A DNA stretch of 6,328 bases from assembly GCA_937927885.1 (NCBI GenBank), contig CALEZJ010000105.1, positions 1 through 6,328 on the forward strand. Direction: 5' to 3'. Every line of letters starts with the position of its first letter. Position 1 is the first letter of the stretch. The translations under genes and the position numbers were made by a program. This DNA is from an uncultured Paracoccaceae bacterium. Lineage in GTDB: Bacteria > Pseudomonadota > Alphaproteobacteria > Rhodobacterales > Rhodobacteraceae. Positions 1 through 6,328 of the stretch are shown piece by piece. The notes beneath the pieces are model-generated. The model was not told where the DNA came from. It made no database searches and saw nothing but the letters and a program-made list of their open reading frames with translations.

Positions 1-1383
1 CGGCTTGCGCACGACGATGGCCTTCTTGCGCAGGAAGCGGAAGAACCCGCCAAACCCATAGCGCGACCCGCCCAGCCCCGAGACTCCGAAGGCGGTCTTC
101 TCGGCCCGCGCCCCAACGCCGCCCATCGTGTCGAAATCGTTTATCCACAGGCCCCCGGCGTTGATCTGCTCTCCTACTGCGATGGCCTCATCCTCGTCAC
201 CGATGACGGCTGCCGAAAGGCCGAACACCGTGTCATTGGCCAAGCGCACGGCTTCGTCGACGGTGGTGAACCGTGCCACGGGAATGATCGGGCCGAAGGT
301 TTCGTCCTGCATGATCGCCATGTCCTGCGTCACATCGACCAGCACCGTGGGCTCGCACCACAACCCGCCGTCCTTTTCGACGATCCTCCCGCCGGTCAGC
401 ACGCGCGCACCCTTGGCCAGGGCATCCTCCAGTTGCGCCCGGATGATCGCTGCCTGCCGATCCAGGATGATCGGACCCAACTCGCCCGACTCGACACCGT
501 CGAGGTTCATCGTCACCGCCCGCGTGCGCTCGACCAGCCGGTCGACCAGGGCGGCATAGACTTTTTCACCTGCATAGACACGCTCGATGGCGCAGCACAA
601 CTGGCCCGAATTTTCCAGCGCGCCGCGCACGATGATCTCGGCGGCGGTATCGGCGTCGGCACTGTCCAGCACGACCGCCGGATCGTTCCCGCCGAGTTCA
701 AGAAACGCCGTCTTGAACTGCGAGGCCGTGCGTTCCTGCACCTTGCGCCCGGTGGCGACCGAGCCGGTGAACACGACCATGTCGGTCAGATCCACCACCG
801 CGGCACCGGTTTCGCCCCCGCCGACGAAATAGGCGATCACGTCGCGTAGATGCTCGACCTCGGCAAAGGCCCGGCAAAGCGGTTCCACAAATCGCGGCGT
901 GACCTCGGAGGGCTTGATCGCTACCGCCGAACCCGCAAGCAGCGCGGGGATGGCATCTATCAGCGACAGGATCAGCGGGTAGTTCCAGGGGCTGATGATA
1001 CCGACCAGCTGATAAGGAACATACTGCTGACGAAACGCCAGCCCGCCATCCGACGAGACACCGGTCAGGGGAGCGAGCGCGGCTTCGGCCGTCGCCACGC
1101 GCATGCGGGTGATGCCCTTGAATCCCTCGACTTCGGCCACCGACATGGCGTGTCGGCCGGTATCGACGGTCAGTGCCTCGACGATAGCGTCATAGTGGCG
1201 ATCCACCGCGTCGCAGGCCTGCAGCATCGCGGCCTTGCGACCTTCCAAGCCGATCCGCGCCCAGTTCGACTGCGCCGCGCGCAGCCCTTCGCAGGTCGCC
1301 TGCATGGCAGCACGATTGGGAACGGTGACGTGGTAGTCGACCACACCGCTGCGTGGATTTCGGACTTCGAGAACCTCTGACAT
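1..1383 (-). CDS. NAD(P)-dependent aldehyde dehydrogenase, C-terminus cut by window edge
   Basis: Oxidises an aldehyde to a carboxylate with NAD(P)+, presumably in the cytoplasm; the substrate is not readable. The frame is open from ATG at 1383 to base 1, giving 461 residues, so only about 10-25 residues of a usual 470-490-residue family member are missing. Visible ALDH motifs in order are SPWNYPL with Asn134 (oxyanion hole), AIKPSE with Lys157 (cofactor ribose), FTGSVATG around 205-212 (Rossmann glycine motif), FLELGGNDP with general base Glu229, NSGQLCCAIER with nucleophile Cys263 and a vicinal Cys264, and ETFGPI at 361-366. The C-terminal SGLGGSRYGFGG (435-446) followed by a FLRKK segment fits the family end. 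The start is supported by AGGG (1391-1394) 7 nt upstream. It is the last gene of the leftward set, 123 bp after the regulator. It may oxidise a semialdehyde derived from the ring-opened HyuAB product (inference). Confidence 0.93.
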   Translation of the reverse strand, partial: MSEVLEVRNPRSGVVDYHVTVPNRAAMQATCEGLRAAQSNWARIGLEGRKAAMLQACDAVDRHYDAIVEALTVDTGRHAMSVAEVEGFKGITRMRVATAEAALAPLTGVSSDGGLAFRQQYVPYQLVGIISPWNYPLILSLIDAIPALLAGSAVAIKPSEVTPRFVEPLCRAFAEVEHLRDVIAYFVGGGETGAAVVDLTDMVVFTGSVATGRKVQERTASQFKTAFLELGGNDPAVVLDSADADTAAEIIVRGALENSGQLCCAIERVYAGEKVYAALVDRLVERTRAVTMNLDGVESGELGPIILDRQAAIIRAQLEDALAKGARVLTGGRIVEKDGGLWCEPTVLVDVTQDMAIMQDETFGPIIPVARFTTVDEAVRLANDTVFGLSAAVIGDEDEAIAVGEQINAGGLWINDFDTMGGVGARAEKTAFGVSGLGGSRYGFGGFFRFLRKKAIVVRKP

Positions 1384-1464
1384 GACCGGACCCTGCTGAA
1401 CGTCGTTGCCGACAGTCTTGCGAGGAGTCCCCTTCCATGGAAAGACCGCCGCACCGGATCGTTC

Positions 1465-1496
1465 CAAAATCAAAAAACATCCGGCGCGAATCCGAA
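1465..1496 (-). terminator. possible weak intrinsic terminator after the regulator gene
   Basis: On the minus strand, just after the regulator stop (1507-1509), a short hairpin TTCGG-(7 nt)-CCGGA (five pairs including one G-U, 1480-1496) is followed after one base by a G and a run of six T, then by GATTTT. The stem is short for an efficient terminator, so partial termination or read-through into the aldehyde dehydrogenase gene is likely. Seen directly: the inverted repeat and the T tract. Inferred: the function. Confidence 0.35.
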
Positions 1497-1506
1497 ACTT
1501 CGCAAC

Positions 1507-2190
1507 CTAGGTCAACTTTGCCAGAGGGCGGCTTGCCCGCGCATAGGCGTCCTTCGCAAGGTCAAGTTGGTCAAGGTATCGCCGGGCGGCCCTGGCCACG
1601 TCACCGACCCGAAGGGCTGCACACAGGGAAAGATGCGCCGCAGCCACCCCGCGTCGCGTGGCGGGATCAGTAAGGGTGGCAGCCCGGTAGGCCTGAAGCC
1701 GGTCGTTGCAGTGATCGGCCATCGCAGTCAGGTAGCGGTTGGCGCAGAGCGAGAACAGCGCCCGCCGGAACGCCGTGTTGGCCGCCAGAAACGGGGCTGG
1801 CGCATGCATCTCGGCACTGGCCTGTTCGGCCGCCGCAGCGTCGTCCAGTGCAGCCAGACCTTGGAGGTCGGGCGGGTTTAGAGCGATAAGTCGCAAGATG
1901 TCGCCTTCGAGCAACTGGCGCAGGTGGAACATCTGGCCGACCTCCACCTCGGACAGCACCGGCAGGCAATAGCCGCGCCCACGCTCTTCCAGCACACCGT
2001 TGCCCACCAGCCTGAAAAGCGCCTCGCGCACCGGAGTGCGCGAGATGCCCAGCCTTTTCGCCAGCGCGGGTTCGGTGATCAGATCCTCGGGGCCATAGGC
2101 GCCATCGCGGATGGCGCCCAGCATCAGGTCCATCACCTGATCGCTGAGCCGCTTGCGCTGCAGCAGGTTGGACGTGTCAGGCAGTGTCAT
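1507..2190 (-). CDS. GntR-family transcriptional regulator, FadR/FCD subfamily
   Basis: A ligand-responsive DNA-binding regulator of 227 residues, near the usual 210-250 for the family. The N-terminal winged helix (about 10-78) carries the GntR signature: LITEPALAKRLGISRTPVRE (37-56), then ALFRLVGNGVLEERGRGY (57-74). Residues about 85-215 form an all-helical FCD effector domain, with landmarks NTAFRRALF (138-146), AAHLSL (184-189) and RVGD (194-197). ATG at 2190 is preferred over an upstream in-frame ATG at 2277, because the extra 29 residues are low-complexity, unlike the family, and lie wholly inside hyuB. A G-run (2196-2200) 5 nt upstream could serve as a weak ribosome binding site. The start overlaps the hyuB 3' end by 14 bp, suggesting translational coupling. 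Three of the four usual FCD metal-ligand positions appear replaced (Asn138, Arg142, Gln208; only His186 kept). It probably controls this operon and itself through the palindrome at 5955-5970 (inference). Confidence 0.93.
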   Translation of the reverse strand: MTLPDTSNLLQRKRLSDQVMDLMLGAIRDGAYGPEDLITEPALAKRLGISRTPVREALFRLVGNGVLEERGRGYCLPVLSEVEVGQMFHLRQLLEGDILRLIALNPPDLQGLAALDDAAAAEQASAEMHAPAPFLAANTAFRRALFSLCANRYLTAMADHCNDRLQAYRAATLTDPATRRGVAAAHLSLCAALRVGDVARAARRYLDQLDLAKDAYARASRPLAKLT

Positions 2191-3826
2191 CAGCGCCCCC
2201 GTCCAGCAGGCCCGCGCGCCGGTCGGCGGCGATGGCTGCTGGGTCCCTGTTCGTGACCGGGCCGAAACCGCCCCCACCGGGAAGGTGGAAGCACATGCGC
2301 TCGCCCGGGCCTATCAGTTGGAACCCCTTCGGCGCCAGCGGTGCGCCCGAGGCCAGATGGAGGCTGCCGATAGCGCCCGCATCGCCTCCCTGACGGCCCT
2401 GCGCACGCTGGGTCGTGCGGTCGAACATCGCGAAGAGCCCCACCGGGGCGCCATCCCGGGTGGCCAGTTCAATGGACTGGCCAAAGCCGCCGCGATACCG
2501 GCCCGCCCCCGCCGACCCAGGCCTGAGTTCCTTTTTCCAGAGGACTACCGGCGACCGGCTTTCCACCACCTCGACCGGCATTGCCCGCACGCCCGACGGA
2601 AAGGCAGTGGCCGAAAGCCCGTCGATCCCCGGACGCGCGCCGCCACCGCCTGCGTTGAAGAACAACGTCTCCCAGGCAGGGCCCTTCCAGTTGCCGGGAA
2701 AGTGCCGCGCCACCTCGGGCCCGCCGCGCAACTGGATACCCCATAGGCCCGCCGCCCCCTCGGCAGGCACGCGGTCCGGGACGATCTGCGCCAGACAACC
2801 CAGCACCGCCTCGGGCAGGAACTGACCGATGATATGGCGCGCGCAGACCGGGTTCGGTCGCACGACATTCAGGATCGATCCTTCGGGTGCCACGACCCGA
2901 ACCGCCGACAGCGACCCCGAATTGTTCGGTACCGCCGCCCCGACAATGCAGCGTGCGCCAAAACTGGCGTAAGCATTGGTGTAGTTGTAGACGAGGTTGA
3001 TCCCCCTCGGATGCGAGGGGCTCGACCCGGCAAAGTCGATCACGATCTCGTCCTCGGCCACCGTGAGGGTACAGGCAATGGTAATCGGCGCGCCAAAGGC
3101 GTCCATCGTGATCGCATTGCTGGCGGTGGCACGCGGCAGAGCGCGGATCTGGGCGATCATTGCCGCGCGCGAACGCAGAAGGATCTCGTCGCCAACCGCC
3201 TCCAGATCGGCCAGTCCCAGCGCAGCCAGCGCCCGCACCAAGGTTGCCGCGCTGGCCTCATTCGCAGCGACATAGGACAGCACATCGGCCTCGACCTCGT
3301 CCGGCGTGCGGACATTGGCGCGCAAGAGGCGCATCAGGTCTTCGTTGACCTTCCCGGCGCGCACCAGTCGCATCACGGGAATCGCCAACCCCTCCTCGAA
3401 AACCGAGGCCGCATCCGTCCCCTGCCCCCGCCCGCCAATGTCGAGCTGGTGGCAGGTGCAAGCGAAGTATCCGATCAGCCCGTCAGGTCCGAACACCGGC
3501 GAACAGATCGTGATGTCATGCAGGTGCCCCGAGGCGATCCAGGGATCGTTGGTGATCAGATGGTCCCCCGCGACCAGCGTTTCAGCGGGGATTTCGGCCA
3601 GCATCTGCGGCACAGCGGCCACCGTGGAGTTCACATGTCCAGGCGTGCCGGTCTGCGCCTGCGCCAGCATCCGCCCGCGCCTGTCGAACAAGGCCGCAGA
3701 CAGATCGCCGGAATCGCGCACCACGGGGCTGAAGGCCGTTCGCATCAAGGTGCGTGCCTGTTCCTCGACGAGGGCGATGAGGGTACTCCAGATCACCTGA
3801 AAGCGGATTTCGTCGCGCGGTTGCAT
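2177..3826 (-). CDS. hyuB: Hydantoinase B/oxoprolinase family protein (beta subunit)
   Basis: Beta subunit of an ATP-dependent cyclic-amide hydrolase (N-methylhydantoinase/5-oxoprolinase type). With HyuA it would hydrolyse a hydantoin, lactam or related imide; in the family the alpha subunit handles ATP and beta completes the hydrolysis. The 549 residues are a normal full length. Seen in order: VVRDSGDLS (35-43), TGTPGHVNS (59-67), NDPWIASGHLHDIT (93-106), CTCHQLDIGGRGQGTD (123-138), FEEGLAIPV (143-151), then RANVR (169-173). The C-terminal third has the NAGGGGARPG and RYRGGFGQS glycine-rich patterns, and the family-typical PGGGGFGPVTNRDP stretch lies near the end. Start ATG at 3826 has a strong AAGGAG (3833-3838) 6 nt upstream, lying across the hyuA stop. 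It begins 3 bp after hyuA and overlaps the regulator start by 14 bp. The substrate is unknown; acetophenone- or acetone-carboxylase-like activity is a less likely alternative because no third subunit is visible here. Confidence 0.95.
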   Translation of the reverse strand: MQPRDEIRFQVIWSTLIALVEEQARTLMRTAFSPVVRDSGDLSAALFDRRGRMLAQAQTGTPGHVNSTVAAVPQMLAEIPAETLVAGDHLITNDPWIASGHLHDITICSPVFGPDGLIGYFACTCHQLDIGGRGQGTDAASVFEEGLAIPVMRLVRAGKVNEDLMRLLRANVRTPDEVEADVLSYVAANEASAATLVRALAALGLADLEAVGDEILLRSRAAMIAQIRALPRATASNAITMDAFGAPITIACTLTVAEDEIVIDFAGSSPSHPRGINLVYNYTNAYASFGARCIVGAAVPNNSGSLSAVRVVAPEGSILNVVRPNPVCARHIIGQFLPEAVLGCLAQIVPDRVPAEGAAGLWGIQLRGGPEVARHFPGNWKGPAWETLFFNAGGGGARPGIDGLSATAFPSGVRAMPVEVVESRSPVVLWKKELRPGSAGAGRYRGGFGQSIELATRDGAPVGLFAMFDRTTQRAQGRQGGDAGAIGSLHLASGAPLAPKGFQLIGPGERMCFHLPGGGGFGPVTNRDPAAIAADRRAGLLDGGADDTA

Positions 3827-3829
3827 CCT

Positions 3830-5908
3830 TCACTCCTTGGCGATTCGGGCAATCAGGACATGTCCGCCGCCGATCAGCGTGGCCTCATGGCCTGCCGGGA
3901 CCTGAATGGTGGTGCCGTAGTCCTTGATCAGCGCGGGCCCGGCGACTGGCCGCCCCCGGACCAGCGCATCTCGGTGGGTCAATTTGGCCGCGATGGCACA
4001 CCCGGTGTCGTGGTCATAAAGCGCCGTCTGCCTGGGCAAATCCCGCTGCAACCGATCCAATGGGGTCAGGTTCAACCGGTCTGTGCCAATCTCGGCCTGA
4101 CGCAGGGTCAGGCCGACGATCTCGACCGGAATGCGATCCAGTGCCAGGGTGTAGAGTTGTCGGTACTGCGCACGGAACGCCTCGGCCAGCCGCGCTGCGT
4201 CGCCTTCGACCAGCGCGCCATCGTCCAGCGGCAGGGACAGCGTCTGCCCCTGCCCCCGGTAGCGAAGGATCAGCGTGCGACGGGTCTCTTGCGCAGCGCC
4301 GGGGGCAGCCCGCGACACCAGGGCCATGGCCTCGGCGCCCATTTCGGCGAAGAGCACGTTCAATTGTTGCGGGTCGAAACGATCCAGCGGCATGGCGATC
4401 GTCCGGCCCAGTTCGAACACCGCCCGCGCCAGCAGAAATCCGATCGCCGATCCGATCCCCGCCCCGGAGGGTACCAGGACGCGGTCGATCCCCAGCCGCC
4501 TAGCGATGCGCGCACCATGGATGCCGCCCCCGCCGCCAAAGGCAATCATCAACCGCGTGCGCAGGTCGACACCCTTTTCGCGGGCATGTTCGCGCGCGGC
4601 GGCGGCCATCTGTTCGTCCACAACTTCGATCACCGCCGCCGCCGAGGCCTCGGCATTCAGCCCCAGTTGCGCGCCGACCCCGGCGACCAGTGCCCCCTCG
4701 GCCAGCGAGGTATCGACCGCAAGGCCGCTGCTTTCAAAGTCCCCCGGCGCCAGACAGCCCAGAACGAGGTTCGCATCTGTGACCGCGGGCGCCGTGCCCC
4801 CCCGCGCATAGCAGGCCGGACCGGGCATTGCGCCTGCGCTCTGCGGCCCGACATGCAGGCGCCTGAGGTCATCGACCCGCGCGATGGAGCCGCCCCCCGC
4901 TCCGATCTCGACCAGATCGATCACCGGGATGCGCGCGGGCAGACCGCTGCCATGCCGGAACAGGTGCTCGCGTGCCATCTCGAACGTAGGGCTGCGACGC
5001 GGAATCCCGTCCTCGATCAGGCAAACCTTGGCAGTCGTGCCGCCCATGTCAAAGGCCAGGATCTCGCGCTCTCCAAGGTCGCGTGCGAGACTCGCAGCAA
5101 AGATAGCCCCCCCGGCAGGACCGGATTCCACCAGCCGGATGGGAAAGGCGCGTGCTGTGTCCAGATGGCAAAGCCCTCCGTTCGACAGGAACATGAACAC
5201 CGGTGCAGCGATCCCCATGATCGCCAGCCCAGCCTCCAGCCGGTCCAGATAGGCGGCAATGAGTGGCTGGACGTAGGCATTGGCCGCCGTGGTCGAAAAG
5301 CGCTGGTATTCGCCGATCTCGGGGCTGATCCGGCTCGACAGGCTGAGGGCGACGCCGGGCAACAGCCGCGACAGGACCTTGGCCGCGCGCTCCTCATGCA
5401 AAGGGTTGGCATGGGCGTGCAGAAACCCGATGGCGATACTGTCGATACCCTCGGCGCGTAGCCTTGGCGCCAACGCCGCAAGCGCGGCGTCGTCCAGTGG
5501 CAGCAGGACCTCGCCATCGGCCGCAATGCGTTCGGGGATGCCATAGCGCCACCAGCGGGGGATCAGCGGCTCGGGCTTGCGGATCATGATGTCGTACTGG
5601 TCAAAGCGCCCTTCGTCGCCCATCGCCAGCACGTCACGAAACCCTTCGGTTGTGATCAGCGCAGTGCGCGCGCCCTGCCGGGCAATGATCGCATTCGTTG
5701 CCAGCGTCGTTCCGTGAACGATGCCGCCGATTTCCGTCGGGGCAAGACCATTCTGGGTCAGAAGCCGGGCAATGCCGTCAAGCATGGCGCGTTCGGGCGC
5801 GTCCGGGGTCGTGGGCAGCTTCAGCGTGCGGATGCCATTCGGAAGAGCAAGTGCGAAGTCGGTAAAGGTCCCCCCCACATCGACACCGATCCGGATTGTG
5901 CCACCCAT
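3830..5908 (-). CDS. hyuA: Hydantoinase A/oxoprolinase family protein (alpha, ATP-binding subunit)
   Basis: ATP-binding subunit of an ATP-dependent hydantoinase/oxoprolinase-type enzyme; in the family it phosphorylates the ring amide so that it can be opened. The 692 residues match the usual 650-710. Seen in order: the ASKHA phosphate loop RIGVDVGGTFTDFAL (6-20), VHGTTLATNAIIARQGA (64-80), EGFRDVLAMG (88-97), KPEPLIPR (111-118), ESGPAGGA (261-268), the second phosphate motif FDMGGTTAKVCLI (286-298), EIGAGGGSIARVD (334-346), the conserved PGPACYARGG (362-371), FGGGGGIHGA (457-466) and PSGAGIGSAIGFLLA (480-494). The C-terminal part (about 500-690) matches the domain that normally follows. Start ATG at 5908 is set by the phosphate loop beginning six residues in and by GAGGGA (5912-5917) close upstream. 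It is the first gene of the leftward operon, with a promoter and candidate operator at 5953-5981. The FGGGGGIH segment differs from the commoner FGGAGPxH form. Confidence 0.96.
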   Translation of the reverse strand: MGGTIRIGVDVGGTFTDFALALPNGIRTLKLPTTPDAPERAMLDGIARLLTQNGLAPTEIGGIVHGTTLATNAIIARQGARTALITTEGFRDVLAMGDEGRFDQYDIMIRKPEPLIPRWWRYGIPERIAADGEVLLPLDDAALAALAPRLRAEGIDSIAIGFLHAHANPLHEERAAKVLSRLLPGVALSLSSRISPEIGEYQRFSTTAANAYVQPLIAAYLDRLEAGLAIMGIAAPVFMFLSNGGLCHLDTARAFPIRLVESGPAGGAIFAASLARDLGEREILAFDMGGTTAKVCLIEDGIPRRSPTFEMAREHLFRHGSGLPARIPVIDLVEIGAGGGSIARVDDLRRLHVGPQSAGAMPGPACYARGGTAPAVTDANLVLGCLAPGDFESSGLAVDTSLAEGALVAGVGAQLGLNAEASAAAVIEVVDEQMAAAAREHAREKGVDLRTRLMIAFGGGGGIHGARIARRLGIDRVLVPSGAGIGSAIGFLLARAVFELGRTIAMPLDRFDPQQLNVLFAEMGAEAMALVSRAAPGAAQETRRTLILRYRGQGQTLSLPLDDGALVEGDAARLAEAFRAQYRQLYTLALDRIPVEIVGLTLRQAEIGTDRLNLTPLDRLQRDLPRQTALYDHDTGCAIAAKLTHRDALVRGRPVAGPALIKDYGTTIQVPAGHEATLIGGGHVLIARIAKE

Positions 5909-5947
5909 CTGTCCCTCGCCCTTGGTCCCGCTTGTGACGGGCGCTCA

Positions 5948-5976
5948 TTGTATTATTATGAACTCATAATTACTAC
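5948..5976 (+). promoter_or_regulatory. possible rightward promoter for the aldo/keto reductase gene
   Basis: TTGTAT (5948-5953) as -35 and TACTAC (5971-5976) as -10, 17 nt apart, give a weak match. CATAAT (5965-5970) is a better -10 match but has no good -35. Either version would overlap the 5955-5970 palindrome, so both directions could answer to one bound regulator. Low confidence in the exact boxes. Confidence 0.28.
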
Positions 5977-5981
5977 AGCAA
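5953..5981 (-). promoter_or_regulatory. predicted sigma70-type promoter for the hyuA operon
   Basis: Reading leftward, TTGCTG (5976-5981) as -35 is followed after exactly 17 nt by TAATAA (5953-5958) as -10. This puts the start site near 5945-5947 and gives a leader of roughly 40 nt before the hyuA ATG. The inverted repeat 5955-5970 lies in the spacer and runs into the -10, which fits repression by steric blocking. Both boxes deviate from consensus, so the assignment is a prediction. Confidence 0.5.
5955..5970. promoter_or_regulatory. candidate operator, perfect 7-bp inverted repeat with 2-bp spacer
   Basis: ATTATGA-AC-TCATAAT is a perfect dyad. Its short half-sites and small spacer are the size expected for a dimeric GntR/FCD winged-helix regulator, and it lies inside the predicted hyuA promoter and between two divergent genes. 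The dyad is seen directly; that the regulator encoded at 1507-2190 binds it is inference from position and operon structure. Confidence 0.6.
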
Positions 5982-6011
5982 GGCGAATCTTCCGCGCCCT
6001 ACACGCCCATT

Positions 6012-6047
6012 GCCCTTGGGGCTGGGTTGGGGTTTTCTGGAAGCCCC
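6012..6047 (+). other. leader segment with alternative hairpins before the aldo/keto reductase gene
   Basis: In the rightward leader, GGGGCT (6018-6023) can pair with AGCCCC (6042-6047). The same right arm can instead pair with GGGGTTT (6029-6035) through AAGCCCC (6041-6047) around a 5-nt loop, and GCCC/GGGC (6012-6015 with 6019-6022) offers a third small stem. The ribosome site at 6054-6059 lies just downstream. Pairing is visible; a regulatory role is speculative, since G-rich and C-rich runs pair easily by chance. Confidence 0.2.
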
Positions 6048-6066
6048 TCAAACGGAGAGCTTTTGC

Positions 6067-6328
6067 ATGCTGTATCGCCCCCTAGGGTCCTCGGGTCTTT
6101 CGGTGCCGCCGGTCGTTCTGGGTGGCAATGTCTTTGGCTGGACAGCGGATGAGGCAACCAGCTTTGCCGTGCTCGATGCCGCGTTCGAAGCCGGACTGAC
6201 CGCCATCGACACCGCAGATGTGTATTCGCGCTGGGTCGCGGGCCATTTGGGAGGCGAAAGCGAGACCATCCTCGGGCGGTGGCTGACGGCGCGGCCGGGT
6301 CATAGGCAGCGGATCGTGCTGATCACCA
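6067..6328 (+). CDS. Aldo/keto reductase, N-terminal part, cut by window edge
   Basis: NAD(P)H-dependent oxidoreductase interconverting a carbonyl and an alcohol. Only the first 87 residues of a family member of about 320-350 are present. The start MLYRPLGSSGLSVPPVVLGG (1-20) is the usual AKR opening (first barrel strand). It is followed by NVFGWTADEA (21-30) and AIDTADVYS (46-54), which carries catalytic Asp48 and Tyr53, and GGESETILGRWL (62-73). The reading stops at IVLIT, right where the family normally places its catalytic Lys; the next codon begins with A, compatible with Lys. This frame was found by reading the edge directly. ATG at 6067 is supported by GGAGAG (6054-6059) 7 nt upstream. 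It is divergent from the hyuA operon and shares its control region, suggesting co-regulation and a role on the same substrate or a derived carbonyl (inference). Confidence 0.93.
   Translation, partial: MLYRPLGSSGLSVPPVVLGGNVFGWTADEATSFAVLDAAFEAGLTAIDTADVYSRWVAGHLGGESETILGRWLTARPGHRQRIVLIT

Larger units (their letters stand above)
5909..6066. promoter_or_regulatory. divergent intergenic control region between hyuA and the aldo/keto reductase gene
   Basis: This 158-bp gap between two divergent starts is the only clearly AT-rich stretch in the window, concentrated at about 5947-5976. It must hold the promoter of the hyuA operon and probably that of the reductase gene. No small open frame with a convincing ribosome site is seen in it. 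Confidence 0.8.

Noticed and set aside
128..1380. Plus-strand open frames (128-559, 433-849, 850-1380) opposite the aldehyde dehydrogenase
   Set aside because: The minus-strand frame is open throughout and carries every ALDH motif; the plus-strand translations show no domain.
2191..2277. N-terminal extension of the GntR regulator to ATG 2277
   Set aside because: The extra residues are low-complexity, lie wholly within hyuB and precede the normal GntR N-terminus, so ATG 2190 is preferred.
4014..4019. TCATAA, a lone half-site of the 5955-5970 palindrome inside hyuA
   Set aside because: It has no partner half-site at the right distance and lies within coding sequence; a 6-bp match is expected by chance.
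2834..5461. An 875-codon open frame on the plus strand, antisense to hyuA and hyuB
   Set aside because: It spans two well-supported genes on the other strand and its translation is a low-complexity mix rich in Arg, Gln, Gly, Asp and His with no recognisable domain. Long antisense frames of this sort are expected in GC-rich coding DNA.
5714..6085. Plus-strand open frame running from within hyuA across the intergenic region
   Set aside because: Its first part is antisense to the conserved HyuA N-terminus and its end overlaps the reductase start out of frame, with no domain or ribosome site.
6048..6303. Minus-strand open frames opposite the aldo/keto reductase start
   Set aside because: The plus-strand frame has the AKR opening, catalytic Asp/Tyr and a ribosome site, while the minus-strand translations match nothing recognisable.

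Overview
The window is GC-rich, with strong G/C third-position bias and short intergenic gaps. It looks like a high-GC proteobacterial chromosome or large replicon. An alphaproteobacterium of the Rhodobacterales type is my guess from codon style and protein flavour, not a demonstrated assignment. I see no rRNA, tRNA, CRISPR, IS element or phage gene.

Layout: most of the window is one leftward (minus-strand) gene set read from about 5950 down to 1. In transcription order it holds an ATP-dependent hydantoinase/oxoprolinase alpha subunit (hyuA-like, 5908-3830), the matching beta subunit (hyuB-like, 3826-2177), a GntR/FCD-family regulator (2190-1507) and an NAD(P)-dependent aldehyde dehydrogenase cut off by the left edge (1383-1). 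The first three are packed as an operon: 3 bp between hyuA and hyuB, and a 14-bp overlap between hyuB and the regulator. The dehydrogenase follows after 123 bp that contain a possible weak terminator. To the right, an aldo/keto reductase gene starts divergently at 6067 and runs off the right edge.

The divergent intergenic region (5909-6066) has an AT-rich patch with a perfect 7-bp inverted repeat, ATTATGA-AC-TCATAAT (5955-5970). It sits between the predicted -35 and -10 of hyuA and is the best candidate operator for the GntR regulator, which would then control both directions and its own synthesis.

Functional reading (inference): HyuA and HyuB would open a cyclic amide (hydantoin, 5-oxoproline-like or other lactam) using ATP. 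The aldehyde dehydrogenase and the aldo/keto reductase would oxidise or reduce a carbonyl intermediate. The substrate cannot be read from the sequence. All families are known; the less ordinary points are the operator, the degenerate metal site of the FCD regulator and the gene combination itself.
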